Below are positions 36,481 to 50,300 of a stretch of 64,000 nt of DNA, one piece after another; positions within the stretch are counted from its first letter, which is position 1; each line of letters opens with the position of its first letter. The stretch is from Cinclus cinclus. Lineage: Eukaryota > Chordata > Aves > Passeriformes > Cinclidae. Under the pieces are notes generated by a model. The model was not told where the DNA came from. It was given only the letters and a program-made list of their open reading frames with translations, and made no database searches. The stretch is taken from positions 8,621,807-8,685,806 of the forward strand of contig NC_085052.1 in NCBI RefSeq assembly GCF_963662255.1. Direction: 5' to 3'. The translations under genes were made by a program, and so were the position numbers.

Positions 36481-39400
36481 CAACCCCAGGAAGATAAATT
36501 ATGTCGAAATATAGGCTTCACCACCCCAATCCATGGGCCCCAAACTATGCATGGGTGGGCCACTTCAATCCCTTCAGCATATTTTCAAGAAATGACATTT
36601 CTCTCTAGAACCATCCATGCTTTGCAGGATGCAGTTCCGTTGTGCTCTAGACACAGAAAGTCTCCTCTACTTTTAGGAATACATCATGAAGACAAAGCCT
36701 TCTAAAAGGTGTTTATGGCCACACAGTGGTTAAACTACAAAGCACCATTAGTTCTTTATTAATCAACAATTAATTAATTGATAGCTTTAGTTCTCAATCC
36801 AGTTATTATTGAGTTGATAACAGCGAGATGAAAGTGGAGATGTACAGTGAAAGACTGTCCTCTAAAAGTTAGTCTATCATAAAGAAGGATCCTGCACAGT
36901 CTATGAGGGGGTGGGGGCAGTAGTGACTTTCATCACTACTGGCTTTCCCAAAGTTATTGATGGTAGCAAACAGACTTTCTATTCCTCAGTTTTATCATAT
37001 GTCTGACAGTATTTGATGTTGTTTAAATAGCACAAGATTTTAGGAGCATGATGCTAGAAGAAAAACACTAGCTTTCACCTTGAAGAGAATTCCACTGCTC
37101 TCGAACATGTGAATACACAGGAGTTTTCGTGCTTGGTAAATTTTAAAAACATAAATTGTTCACTTCCCAAGCATTCATTATCAACCTTCATGTGGGAAGT
37201 TCATAGGTCCTGACCATTTTTAATTCTTCAATATGTATTTTATGTAGGCAATATGAAGTAAAAGAATTACTGAAAGAAGTGTTCAGATTGACTTGTAGTG
37301 GAAATTAAACAATTTGTTTAATTCTTTTCATTGTAATTTTTAAATAATTTAATTTGTTCTGAATCAGTGAGGTGTTAGACATGGAGACAGTTCTGAGAGA
37401 AATAGCTCTTCAACCGGAGTCAGACTTGTCCTTAGGTAGCTCTCCTGAAAATGAGGTGTCCTGTCTCCATCCAGTTTGTCATGGTCAAGGAGAGGAATTT
37501 TATCCTACAGTAATTTTCAAGCACTTTTGCTACTTATCTACCTTAAAGATCTAGCTAGAAAGGGACTTGCAAACAGCAAAATTAAGAAGTCTGGAAGCTA
37601 GGCTGAACATTGCTGATAAAAACCACAAAACCAAGAACTCAATTGCAAAGTAGGCTAAAGAGCACAAACTCAAAGATAAAAAGCCACTCTTGCTGTAAAT
37701 AACAACGATAACAGAACCACTAAAGCAGAAATCAAAACCCCATGTACTCTGCTTGTGGTTTTTGACAGAAAACCAATTCATTTGGTTCCCCTCAATTCGC
37801 ACACCGATGCAACCAATATTTTGCATACTGATTGGAAAATATAAAAAAAAAGAAAACAAACACACAAAAATCTCAACTCCTTATGTAATACATGCTCCCA
37901 TCACTCAATAGCATGCAAAAATATAAGTCAATACAGATTTTTTGTAAATACCTTGAAACATAATATATGCAAAAAGCTGTCTTATAATATTCAGGCTAGC
38001 TAGCTTGAACTTTTCCCAAACAATGAAGCACTGGGTTTCAAACAAGCCTACCCAGCCCACCCTGTATGCTTAAAACACACTTTTCTTCGACAATGTGAAA
38101 CATACTGTTTTTCAGAAAAGTGAAAAGATGGGAAAACACTAAATACAAGCAGCAAATGAAAGTTGATGCAGTTGCTAGAGCTCTGCACCATTCTATTCCC
38201 TGACATGTTGTGATATTAGCGTGGATGTTTTCTCTTTTGCCATTCTGCTTGTTTCCTGTTAGCAAAAAAATAAAAACCATCAACAAATAATCACAGCATC
38301 ACACATTTCCAGTTAGACTTTGAAGTTCACAAAGTTGTTGAGGTAAAATTCACAGCCCTGTTGCTGAGATTTGGTTACAGGCAGCCCTATAAAAGCTGAT
38401 TTGCTAGAGTAATAGTTCATCACCATTAAAAATAAACATTATAATCATTATCAAATAAATCTTTTTAAAAATGGGAGTTTAACCTCTAAAAATTACAAGA
38501 TCAGCAATTTGCTCTGAAACAGATCTTAGAAATGGTAGAATCTGTTTAAATCCCTAGAACAATATCAATAAAAAGCATTTTGTGTGAGCACAGCCTCTTA
38601 CAGGATTGTAAGCACAAGAAGATAAGTCCTTGGTGGTGTATTTGGCCCAACCCTTACATATTCATTTTCTTGTAATTATTTTGGTTGGACTATAGAGCCT
38701 TGTGGCAGGAGTAAAGTATGGCAGCATGGAGGGTGGGAGGGATGAGAATCCTTGTTTACTAAAACTGTCCTATTGACTTTGGAGTGGGATTTTCCATGAG
38801 ATTGCTATAATCAACACAACTTTTACTCAGACTTTAAGAGGAGAAGGGGAAAAAAAATGTGCATGTGGTCAGGGAGAAACAAATCCTGAAATGTGTCATG
38901 CAATCTGGCTTCTCATGGCTACCCTAGTCCAAACACTTTTGAGAACATGAAGCCACAATGTCATAATAAAAATTCTTTCATATACATAATTATTGAACAC
39001 AATTGGCATCTGGTAGGAGAGAAAAGAAAGAAGTCTGAATACACAGCTCCCATCCTGACAAACTGTCACCTGACATAATCAATCAGCACCTTATGTTTTT
39101 ATGTTTTTACATATGATTTTGGTCAGAAGTCAAAAGGAGAAGACAGTTTTAGGGGAAGGGAGTGTTAAAAAAAAAACCACCAAAACAAAACAGTTCTTTC
39201 ATTTCATCCAGCTCTTTACTTTAACCCCACTCCTCCAAAGTCCTTTTAAGACAGCACCATTTTCCAAAAAAAAGGAGAATATGACCTTATGCCTCAGGCT
39301 AAGTATTAGGTATGCAGTGCTAGTCCTATTTCATACAGGGGCAAACTGAGGCAGAGACAACCAGGCCAAAGGACAAACAAAATTGTCTGTAACAGTCAAG

Positions 39401-41929
39401 AGCCATCTCAGCCCTTTGGGTTCAACAACTTCTGCGGCTTTCCTCCCATTTTAAACAGCACCACATCCAAGATCCTTATCAGCTGAATGATGTTCCTTAA
39501 AGGACAGAGGCAGGATACACACCACATCCCCATAATACACACATTCCATATGACCTATGCTCTCCAAACTAAGAGTGACTCCTATGTCAGCATCTAACAT
39601 CCTGCAGTCACCTCGTTTAACAAACTGGGACCTTCTAATTAAGAATGAACCCAACATTCCTGTGACACGTGCACACATCTCAAGACACCAAAAGGCCCTT
39701 TGCTTCCTCTTGTTTGCACTTCAAGGTTTATTTCAGGGGTTTTTTAGCATGCAAAAGCTATTTCACTAAAAAAAAATATATTAAGCAGTTCCAAATCATA
39801 GCAACTGGTGGGCCAGTGTTTTGGGACTTAAAAAAGAATGATCCACATGGGTAAAAAAGAAAACACACAAACTCTCAGAGTGGGTCACTGGGCAATCCAG
39901 ACACATTCTCAAAGGCAGACATTGTGGCAGATGAAGTTACTAGGCAGGAAAAACAGTTGCTAAGTCTGAATATTTGGTTATTCTCAGAGCAGGGATTACT
40001 AGAGGAAGTGTTGACAATGTAAGAGTAGCTACCATGAAGTCCCCAGAGCTTTTTAGCTGTCCCTGCTGATCCCACAGCGAGGGGAGGGGTGAGTGATGGG
40101 GCTTGCCCACTGTGACAGTGCCAGAAACGAGCTCGTGTGACACTCACAGCATGTTATACATTGTCATTTTAATATAGATTCTTCCAGGCTCTCCAAAAGG
40201 ATCTACCTACACACAGACCCTCTAAGTAACACTGGTACACCTCGATGTCACAGCTCACAGTGAATCATACTGCTCCTTTTGCCATTACCACATGGCTACT
40301 TCCAGAAAAAGGAATAAAACACCTTTCTGCCAGTGCCTCTATGTCCTAGGCCTTTTAAACAACTTGGAGCTCAATTCCTTTGATCCTCTCAAAGTAGGCT
40401 TTCTTAGCTTGTTTTCACCAAGGCTAAATGGACTTTCAGGACAAGACAGGAACACAGCCTACCAGCCTTCCCAAAAAAGGCTGATGGATCTGTCTTCATT
40501 ACAGTGAAGTGCTACTCATTCTGAGTCCCAAGCAGAGAAATAAAATTGTTTGAAAATATTTTCAATAGCTCAGGTTTAACAGATATCAAAATGAAATAAT
40601 GCCTTGCAAAATTAATATGCTTTGAAGTATAGATAACTGAAAATGAAGACCAACTCTTCTCTCTGTGTTTTATTTAATAAAGTCCTGAAAAATCCTTTTT
40701 GTTATTACACTGAGTTTTCTGGTGAACCAGAAATAAGGAATTACTAAAATATCTTAATTTTTACAATCAGCAGCAGTCTATTTCACCTTAGGTTTAACAA
40801 CCTCTAGAAATGTCACAAAATTACTAGCTGACCTCAGCATCCAACTTGGAGACCCATAACCTTGGGATAGGCTCCCTTCTCCCATGTTATTTGCTACCAG
40901 CAGTTACAGGACTTGAGCAGAGCATTGTGACAATGGGAGGGAAGCAAGGGGATGCCCAGCAAGGCAGGAACAGGCACAGAGGGATTCAAACAGGAACACT
41001 GCCTCTTTATGCATGGCTTTTTCATTTTGTGGAAAGCACCTTAAATGAGTAACATAAGGAAAGATGGTTTTGGTTTTTTGTTTTTTTTTTTTTTTTGGTC
41101 CAAAATGAGGCAGAACACATGGATCTGGGTTAGTTTTGCTGGAATCTGCTGAGGAACACAAATAACAGAGTCAAATAAATTCATTATTCAACCTCTCTGT
41201 CTTACCAATGTGATTCCTCTGTGAGATTGCTCATGTGTATTTTTCATGGCATTTTACAGCTGCCTAGTGCACACATTTTGGGTATTACACCAGCAAATAT
41301 ACAGTGACAGCATCTTAGGCTATTACTACACAACACACTCATCCTCTGGAATATGTCAATCGTTCTGCCTGCACAACATGGTACTTAATTTTCTCTTAAA
41401 ACACTGAAAGCTGTAGCTGGAAAACCTCTGAATAAGCACACATTAAATACATTCCACAAAGCCATCACAAGACTAAGAAAGACCATGAGGAAGTGATCAG
41501 TCCCTACCCTCTGTTCTTGAAAAAATAATGAGAAAAAAATTAAAGAAAAACTTGAGTCCTCCCTTGCATTTCAATAAATCTTTAAAATCCCAAGAAGTCT
41601 GGGGGAAAAATAATTTTAAAAACCCCTTCACACCTTGTGGCAGTCAGTTAAAAACAAAATAAACCAACAAAACGCTGCTTTCAATTTATGTATATTTCCT
41701 TCTCAATGGGAAAGATCAATAGTTTTAAGAAAATTACTACACCTTCTTTCTGCTCCATATGTTTCTCTTATTGGTTCATTTACACTGGGCTGCTCTCATA
41801 CGAGCAGTTAGTACATCTTTTTGTCATTTTAGCCTTCCCCAGCCATTAGTGCTAACCACTGAGACGGTGCAGCTCTCCTCTGCCATCCTGCCTCAGCACT
41901 GCATCTCTTTCTCTGGCCCTTCTCCCTTT
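36481..41929. other. Intron segment, mostly unique AT-rich DNA
   Basis: Contains the MIR-like fragment at 39325-39422, a T-rich run at about 41070-41098 and the palindromic word CAATTAATTAATTG near 36768-36781. Nothing else is named. Confidence 0.5.
39325..39422 (+). repeat. MIR-like SINE fragment, decayed
   Basis: CCTATTTCATACAGGGGCAA followed by ACTGAGGCAGAGACA is close to the MIR core. Downstream, AAATTGTCTGTAACAGTCAA resembles the later part (GGAAGTCTGTGACAGAGC theme). The rest is degraded, so the 3' boundary is uncertain. Confidence 0.55.
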
Positions 41930-42260
41930 GACTAATGTTCACCAACACTCATACATCATTCCCAAATTGGTCCAAATGAATTAAACACAGCTCTGCTTAA
42001 CATTACGAGATTTAAATGGATTTTCTCTCTGCAGGTCTGCCCCATAATTGGGTTTATCCATCTTGTTGAAGTACAGTTTACACTTGCTAACATCACGCCA
42101 ATTCAAGCTACATTTTCTGCTCCAGTGGCAGGAGTGAAGCAGATTTGTCATCGGATCATAACAGGTAATTCAAACAACAATTAGTTTGATGACGGCCCGT
42201 ATGTCAATGTCTGGTCCCAGTCAGCTCTGCTCGCACCCGCTGCTCTCTGTGCTCCAAGAT
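41930..42260. promoter_or_regulatory. Candidate conserved non-coding element with exon-like borders
   Basis: Unique sequence with CCCATAATTGGGTTTATCC, CATCACGCCAATTC, CATCGGATCATAACAG, CAACAATTAGTTTGATGACG and GCCCGTATGTCAATG. CpGs are retained in an AT-rich setting. The middle part is open in one plus-strand frame between splice-like signals (see the finding for 42035-42164). An enhancer is the more likely explanation. Confidence 0.3.
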
Positions 42261-45200
42261 GAATTGTGCTCACAATTCTTCAATTTCAATCAACAAATAC
42301 TTACCAGAAAAAAGCTGCAACTCGATTGACACCGAACCTTCCCATCTCCCAGCAAGCGCCCGGGGGGAGAAGCCCTGGGCAGAGCAGGATGGTGCGAGCT
42401 CCTCTGCCCTCCAGCTACACCACAGCTTCTGGCAAATGCTGAAGGGCCGGGGCTTCCCCACGCTTGTGCAGGGCAGCAGCAGCACTCTGGAAACCTCTCA
42501 CCTGCACACACAAGCCTCGCCCAAACTCCAACCCAGCAGCCTGTGAGACAGGTGCAAGCTGCCCTGACTTTGCAGCCCTGCAAACTCAAGCAGAGACGCA
42601 AGTCTAGACAAAGGCTAAAATGAGACAATTTTCTGATGGGTGCCACAACCACAACCCACCACAACTGCCCCAGGGGCAATTATAAAAAGCTGAGCATCAC
42701 TGAAAATGAAGCCCTGAGCTTCTCAAGGTGGGCAGTCAGCTCAAGAAAGCTTTAACTCCAGGTTTCTGCGTGTTGAAAGACAGTGGGCAGAACACCGCTG
42801 AGTCCCAGTTTTTAGTGAAATACTTCCACTCCCATAATAACATTCAAAATATTTGCAGGCAAAGTCATGAGTTCTGGGTTTGAAAATACCATGCATTTCT
42901 TGGAGGGCTGATTTTGCCAATTAGACAAGACATCATTTGCTTCTCCACATCTGTTCAAGAAAACTTGTTTCAAATTAAAAGAAACATTCTTTTCGGGAGG
43001 CCAAATAAATCTAACACACATTCATGTTTTTCAAGTGCCTTCATAAACATGGGGTTGTCTATGACACAGTATTGATCATTTCAAACAGCCATCTACATCT
43101 ATATAGTATTAAATACAAATGTGATCAATCCCTTGGCTACTTTTCCTCTTATTCTTTCTGGTTTAGAGAAAGAAAAACCCTTTCTAAGTGATTTTTCCAA
43201 TATCATTTTGTCTGCAATTACATACTAACATGCAATACTAGTTGCTGTACATCATTTAAATGAGAAATCCAGCTAGCTGGCTGAGAATGTAGGAATGCCT
43301 TTAATAATTAGAAAAATGTCTCCACTGAAAGAAACCAACATTTAGATAGCAGTCTTGGTTTAAAAATTAAAAAGTGTTTAATGAGCAACAAAGACATCAG
43401 TGACTAAAGATGTTCAAAGCCAATACCAGCACACCATAAAAATCTATTTAACCTAAACATTGTAAAAGAAGATGATTAAGTTCAGATCAAAAAGTAGTTA
43501 AAGCAATGGTATATAAAATATTCTCCTTCTGGAAGTGGCAAGGGAAAATTCTGTATAGATAGAAAGCAGATACAGTAAAACCTTATTGGAACCTGGAAAA
43601 CATCATTCTGTGTCTCTACACTAAAATTTAAGTCAGATACAAATCAAAGCCCTGAAAAGAATTACAGTGCTTTGTGTCTCTGGCTCACATTTTCTGTTCT
43701 AATACCATCACTACCTCCACAAAAAATTACAAGCACTTCTTTCATTTTCAGCTTTTTTTATTATTCTGATGCATGCCTTATAGATGGAGGCAAATCAGAC
43801 TCACCAGGCCTGATGCTCAGCTCAGGAAACTCATGAGAAGGCCACCAGGATTTTTTTTTAGGGGGTGTTCTTTTTGCTTTCTTTTGGTTTTTATTTTTTT
43901 GGTTGGGTTGTGGGGGTTTTTTGGGGGGAGGGTTCTGTTTCCTTTATTTTTTTAAACAGAATTATGACAGCTAGCAAAAATCTTTGGACAACATACATTT
44001 AGCAATTCTACATTTGTTTTTTACATCATGCTGGTATTTCAGGATAATTCTGAACACTGGGAACAGCTCCAAGTGTCTCGGGTCACTACTGAAAGTACAG
44101 TTGGCATCAATCCCACAGGTCATTCCCTTGGAGAGCTTCCCAGCATCTCAGGAGCACCCCATTGAGAACTCCAAAACCATGCAGAGACATCAATTCACAC
44201 ACAAAGCCCATCCTCTGGTGATTTGTGTCCGTCAAATTCTGAAGAAAGAAGCCCCAACATCCCAAACACTTAATGGGCAGAAAGAAGTCACAACATCTTC
44301 ACCACATTCCCAGCACTTGACCCCAGCACTGGGCAGGGAAGTGGTAGCAGCAGACAAGACTCTGGCAAGGAATCAGGACCCAGTTTTGCAACCATTACTC
44401 CTGCCCCACTGAAGGCTGGAGGTATGGGGCAATGTCCCCAGAGCAGACCCTTATCACCCTTACCCACAAGGCAACAAAGTCACTCATATCCCTGGGCAAG
44501 GCAGGCACTTTCTGCATGGTGGAGGGGCAGCAATCTTAACAGGGTGGTTTTTTTTTGCCAAGCTGGCACAGGAATAAGGCACAGGTGTGCACATGAGACA
44601 AGGGCAGGGGTCACAGAGAGAAAATGGAATAATGACTTCCAGGTTTCAGAACCGCCTGGCACTCCAGAGCCAGCAGATTCCAGCTCTTCCAGCTATTCAC
44701 AGCCAGGAAATACCCTTTCCCTCAGTCATCGCTCAAAATAATAAATATTTATTTATAAATTGCACACAGCCTGTTCACCTAGCATGAGGATGAGCAGAGC
44801 AGAAATAAGGGCAATGGCAACCTCTTAACTGTCAGAATACCTGCAAAAGCAAACAGGGACCACAAGTTCCACACACACAAGCTCATGAGAGTATCAGGAA
44901 GCATCACCAGCATAGAAGAAATTATGAAGACAAATGGAAAATTTCTCAGAGTTTTAGGTCTAGTCTCTCTTCCAAAACAGAGAGCTCTTTCCCAGGTCAT
45001 AATCCCTCAAAAGAGGAGACTTCCTACTCCATCACCAAGCAGGCTCAGCTCCAGCCATGGAGCACAGGTGTCAGGCTCCCATCCTGGCACAAAAGGAGAT
45101 GGGTGCTGACGGTGCCTCGGATGCAGCACAGGGTAGAACACAGCCAGAAGCCTACACAGGGAGCAGGAACTGAGTGGAGCACCTCGTAAGTGGTTATTTT

Positions 45201-45279
45201 TTTTAAATTTAATAAGTCTCAGCTATCACTAGCAGTCAGTGCAAAGCCTGAAAGCCAAGCAGAATAACACATCCTCAGG
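42261..45279. other. Intron segment, nothing named
   Basis: A mildly GC-rich stretch at 42340-42560 gives overlapping chance frames. A G/T-rich tract lies at 43850-43945. No exon or transposon is recognised. Confidence 0.5.
43850..43945. repeat. G/T-rich low-complexity tract
   Basis: T runs alternating with GGGGGTG, GGTTGGGTTG, GGGGG and GGGGGGAGGG. Several closely spaced G runs make quadruplex folding possible on the plus strand. Confidence 0.75.
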
Positions 45280-45480
45280 CTTTTGTATCCCAGCTTGTCC
45301 TGACGGCTTCCGTTGCAAATCAGTTGTCGTAGCTGGAGACTGGACTTGAGACGCTGATTAAACAAAGCTCAGAGCTCGCTCTGCTCCTGTCTGACACGGC
45401 GCTCCCTCGTCCAGCGCCTCATTAACGGGCTCATGGATATCCATCCACTGTGACTGCTAACTCCACTGGCTGGTGAAGGG
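45280..45480. promoter_or_regulatory. Candidate conserved element with a TCF word
   Basis: AACAAAG at 45361-45367 fits the TCF/LEF core. The neighbourhood keeps many CpGs (TGACGGC, TTCCGTTGC, GTCGTAG, GAGACGC, ACACGGCGC, CCTCGTCCAGCGCC, TTAACGGGC) in a unique stretch with GATTAAACA and CATTAACGGGC. CpG retention in an otherwise CpG-poor intron suggests constraint or low methylation. Inference only. Confidence 0.3.
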
Positions 45481-46019
45481 CATGCACCATGCTGGCAAGA
45501 GGCTGGAGCTGAAAAAAATCCAGCTTTTCTGAGCAGTCAGAGCCTTGTCCCCGAGCAGCGCGGATCACTGTGCTGGAACCCCTCTCCTGCGGCGGGTGAG
45601 CTCAGGCAGCTGGCATGGGGAGCCAGGCTGAGGTCAGGCTGCTTGGAAAGACCAGCCAAAGGACCATCACAGCTTTTAAGATTTGCTGGTTTGTCCCAGC
45701 AAAATCCTCAACAAACCAGCCTTGCACTGCAGAGGGAGTCGATTCAGAGACATGGAGTGCATCCATAGCCCTGTGCAAACAGCCTTGGCCAAAAGCCAGC
45801 CAGAGAGACCCAGCAGTCAAAGTAGGTCCTGCTTTCAGGGGAAAGCAGAACACCAGACATAAAGGCTGATATACAACGGCCCTCTTTAAAATAATAATTA
45901 AAAAAAAAAGAAAATCCATAGGAAAACTCTCATCGGCTTCATCAAGGCCAGGATGTGACCCAAGCTTGTGGAGCCGCCCTGAGGGAAGGCAATTAGCTTC
46001 ACTCAAGGGATGCCAAAAA

Positions 46020-46700
46020 ATCTAGCAGAGCATCCATAATCACCCTGAAATGTTCTCTACTAGCAAAGCATAATGTGTTTATCATTTATTTCTCAATTAA
46101 GTGGTGCTTAAATTGACTAGGGAGTGGATTTCTATTGTATATTGATTAGCCAATAAAAATACATTCTAAAGCAAGTTGGCCTCCAGACAAGGAACATCCA
46201 TCCCTCTCCCTCTGCCAAGAAAGGTGTCTTCTTGGACAGGCTGCCCTACCTTCCCTGCACCTCTCCCAGCAGTTCAGCCCTTATGCAGAACACTTTTACA
46301 CAATGAATGAATTCCTAAGGCTACTTGTAAAATTACTAGGCGCAGCCTTGTTAAACATTCATTTGGAGCTAAGACAATACATTAAAAAATCACAAAGCAA
46401 GGGAGTGCCAAGTGCAGTGCTACCATTAAAGCTAAATAAACAGAACAGTCCATCAACGGCTTATTCCCCCAGCTAAGCCCACACCATCCATCTGCACTCA
46501 CTGTCTCCCACAGATCAATAGCAAGGCTCATTGATTATAACTGGAACAGGAACATCACACCCTTTTCCTTCCAGGTCAAAAGGCACAATGACTACAAGCC
46601 ATTAAGTACTTCATGGCATCACTCAGTGACTGTATTTATGCCATGTACATAACTATGATTATTGCGTGGAATAATGTTCATCTATTTCAGCAACAATCTG
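46020..46700. promoter_or_regulatory. Candidate conserved non-coding region
   Basis: Includes AAGCATAATGTGTTTATC, ATTTATTTCTCAATTAAG, TATTGATTAGCCAATAAAAA and, further on, GCTAAATAAACAG, CATTGATTATAAC and GTTCATCTATTTCAGC. AT-rich, unique, and dense in homeodomain, forkhead-like (TAAACA) and CCAAT words. No alignment was available. Confidence 0.25.
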
Positions 46701-47289
46701 ACAAACTATATTTATGCTGCACCTTTGGCCTCCTTGCTTGAACTCTGCTCAGCAACATTTCTCAGCTGGGACTACTTCTAACACACAAGCACTCCGAACT
46801 GCTTTCAACCTACCAATGTTTCTTGGATGTTGTTTTGTTTCAATCTACTACAAAAGGGCATTTTTTTGCTCTCCGCTCCTCCACCCTCCTTCTCTTCTCC
46901 TCTTGCCCCTCAAGCTGCTGGCCAAAGAAAACAAAGGATTTTAAGCTACATTTTTTGTGTGCCCTCTGTGAGCACTGCCGAGTCCAAGGCGTTACGAAGG
47001 TTGGCCCAAGGAGCTGCATTTCACCACCAAGCTGGGGAAGATGCTCCTCAAACCCCTGCAAAGCACTCAGGAAACCTCACCACTACCTACAGTCCTCAGG
47101 AGCTTCCAGGGGGCCTGGCTGACCACCTTGGAATGCCACTTTATAAAAGTGACAGGCAGGCATTCCTATATTGCACTCACATGACAGCTTCCCTATCATT
47201 CCAGGGTTACTGTGTTTTTTATGGACAGCCAGAAGCAGAAATATTAATGCTACTTCTGTATTTCAGAGAAAGAAAAAAAGGCATAGACA

Positions 47290-47344
47290 CATACTTATAT
47301 TTTATATAAATACATATATATGCATGCACACACACGCACGCACG
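47290..47344. repeat. TA / CA / CG-interrupted dinucleotide repeat
   Basis: TATATTTTATATAAATACAT leads into TATATGCATGCACACACACG and CACGCACG; an alternating purine-pyrimidine tract. Confidence 0.8.
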
Positions 47345-50300
47345 TAAACTCCCTTGCTGTAAACAAAAAGGCTGTTTTGTCTGAAGGTGTTATAAATGCC
47401 CTTCAGAGCTCATTTAGTCTGGGCTACATAATCTCACCAATGAATTTGCCACTTGTAAATATTCCAAACTTATGCCAATAAAGTCTTCTAAGGAACCAGA
47501 CAGCCTATATATGCACACATACATATAACCCATTCATGGAGCCATTTACATCCGTTTGTGGTTTATTATTCTTGTGAAAGATCATTAGGGGAAAAAAGGG
47601 AAAGTCCAAACCATGTGTCCTCAGAAAGAACACTGAGCACTCAGCAAGTTGGAAAAGTGGGAGCTCACACTCCATCCATGAGATGGGGCAGGTCCACACC
47701 AGTTCTAATATCAAAACTGAAAGCAGAGACAAGAACACCAAGGAGAAGGGAGATAAAAGATGTCGTGCCATGTTCTCATAAAAGGTCTGGATACACCTAC
47801 AGAGCCTTCCTTATGACTGTCATATAAACATTACACAGGGACTGTGTACAGGAGATTAAACTGGAGCAGAGAGAAGCTTCACATGTGTCATTCTACCAAA
47901 GGTTATTTTAGGATCAGCTTAGAAGCTGAGTAGTGGGTGGCAGCTGATTATATTACCAGAGGCATATCGAAATATCATTGGCCCATCAGGATCCCTGATG
48001 GATCCCTGAAGGGTTGTGGCTGCACTGAACTCGAGCTTGAAGCTTGGCCTGCAGAGTGGTCCCTTTCCCCAGGGCTGTGGCAATCCTCCCTAGGAATGAA
48101 CTTCCCTCAGAGCAGGACACAGACACAGCACAACCACTTTGGCTTAAAGGCCACATTTACTCAAGGAATAATGTCAAGGAACATACCCAAGACTCAAGCA
48201 GCATTTTCCCAGACAGGACCACCCAGAACCCTGGTGAGCCACCATGAGCACACAGAACACCTGGGCACATCCAAGTGTCACACAGACAGCCCAAGTCAAC
48301 ACCAAGCTGCACTATCACAGAAGCCAGCACCAAGCCACAGTTTTCTTGCTTCTGTGCGTGACAAGCCCCAGCAGTCCACTACCTCTGGAATTCCAGCTGC
48401 CAGTGGATCACCCCATGATGGTAACTGCAGCTGAAGGAGGGCTTTGGAAGACCATAGCCCAGCTTACCACAAGGACAGAAAAATGTGTGTAGTGGACTAA
48501 CCTGTGCTTGTTTGAGAAGTGTCTGCGTTTTCCCACATAAGCACCCACCTTCACAATCTTGAGTCAGAAACCAATGCTACCTAGTCACAGTCATGCCCAT
48601 GGCCTGAGATGGCCAAGCAATGCAGCCAGTCCTGCCTTCAAATGGCCTAATTTCAGGTGATTTAGAGGAAACCACACAGCTTATTCATAGTGACCACTGA
48701 GCACAGCACCTCATGGCAGTGCTTGTTCTCACATAGAGAGGCAGGCCCTCCCCTACAAAGAATCCTCCAAAGCGACTAGAAAATAACCACGTACTTGATT
48801 CTCAAATGTTGCCATGACCTCAAGTTTGCAGAAAAAGAAATCTCAATATATACTTAAAATACACATGTGTGTGTTTACATCTATTAAATGCGTATGCATA
48901 TATCAGCGTTAAAATAATACTATAAATATTGGTGTTATATAGATTATAGATGTTGATACAGATATTAACACACTATTTTAATATATAACAGATCTTAATA
49001 GTTTCCTATCAATCTCTTCCAGATTTCTGCACTAAACCCCTGGTTCAGAATTAGCTCTATTTAAATATGTTCAAGGCTTATTTTGAGCACAGTTTTTAGT
49101 AGTACTTCTATAAAATCTGCAAACATTTATTGAAGCTTTTAAACAGAAGTTTATGTTAAAAATTAACCATTACCCTGGAAAAATAGTTAATTATATCTTC
49201 ATAAATTTGTAGCTGTTAAGCCATCCAAAACACTATGCAAAAGCCAGCTTCATTTTAGTTCAGATGTAGTTCCTCCCCTGTTTCCAACTGTTCCAAGATG
49301 TTGGTATCTCTGACTACATTGATGTGCTCATTTGATTAAAACCAAGTATTTCTACTGCAATTCTTGAATGAACCACTCTCTCAGGTTTTGCAGGCCCAGA
49401 AGTATAAATTAAATCTGAAATCTGGGACTTGGTTTGGGTGGGCAGTGTTCCTTCAAGTTGTAAAAGCACTCAAGTAACACCACATGTTAACTGTCCCTCT
49501 CTGGCTTTGTCATCTAATGGGACATCACTCCTTGGTGTTTATCAGCACAGGAGGCCCATTCATCACAGGGGGCCACATTCCCCTCTTTTTTCCCTGAACA
49601 CGAGTTAGAATTGGCTGACCCTGGACCTGAGTCTTTGTCCGGGTCAGAGAGAACAAGATGCCACCCAGTGCCCACCTCACGCGCTCAAGCATTCCCAGTA
49701 CAGGGACAAATCTTACTACAGTAGCAGAAAAAAAGTCATTTAGCTGCTCAGAAGGTGACCCCACCTAGGTGCTATGCAACAGACTAAACACCACATGATG
49801 TTAAAATGACTGTATATAGCATGGAACAGGCTGAATTATAAAAATTTCTGAGGCAGAAAACATACATACATACATAATTCTGCTAACAAAGGAACAAAGA
49901 AACAGGTGCAAACAGCAGAAATTAATACAATCTATACTGATAAACACTGAGGAAGAGCAAACCAACACCAGTTTCATCTTCTGTTAGGTCAGTGTATACA
50001 CATTCATGCAAAAAGAAATCATTAAATTTCTTTTTTTTAATTCATTTCTTCCCTCTACTTGGATAATAAGTCTTTAACTTGCTTCAGTAAAATCCACGTA
50101 ACTGCAAAGGCAAAGAATCACCATAACCACTACCTTATATCACCTGCCAGAAATAAGATCACCTCAACAACCTCAACAAGTTTGCAATTCAGAGGTTAAT
50201 CTTCTTAAAGTTTTAAGGCAAATCATTACTCATTATCCTACTGCAACTACAATCTTTAGCAGAAGGTCACACCATCCACCAAAGAGAAAAATACCGATTT

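Noticed and set aside
36980..37020. Possible reverse MIR (CCTCAGTTTTATCATATGTC)
   Set aside because: Only the CTCAGTTT core is similar; neither flank supports a SINE.
38740..38840. Possible further copy of the TTGACTTCAATGG-type repeat (CCTATTGACTTTGGAGTGGG)
   Set aside because: Only a short stretch resembles the theme, and the flanks do not follow it.
47937..48434. 165-codon open frame on the plus strand
   Set aside because: No homology I recognise, no codon-like regularity, and two other overlapping frames are open in the same place.
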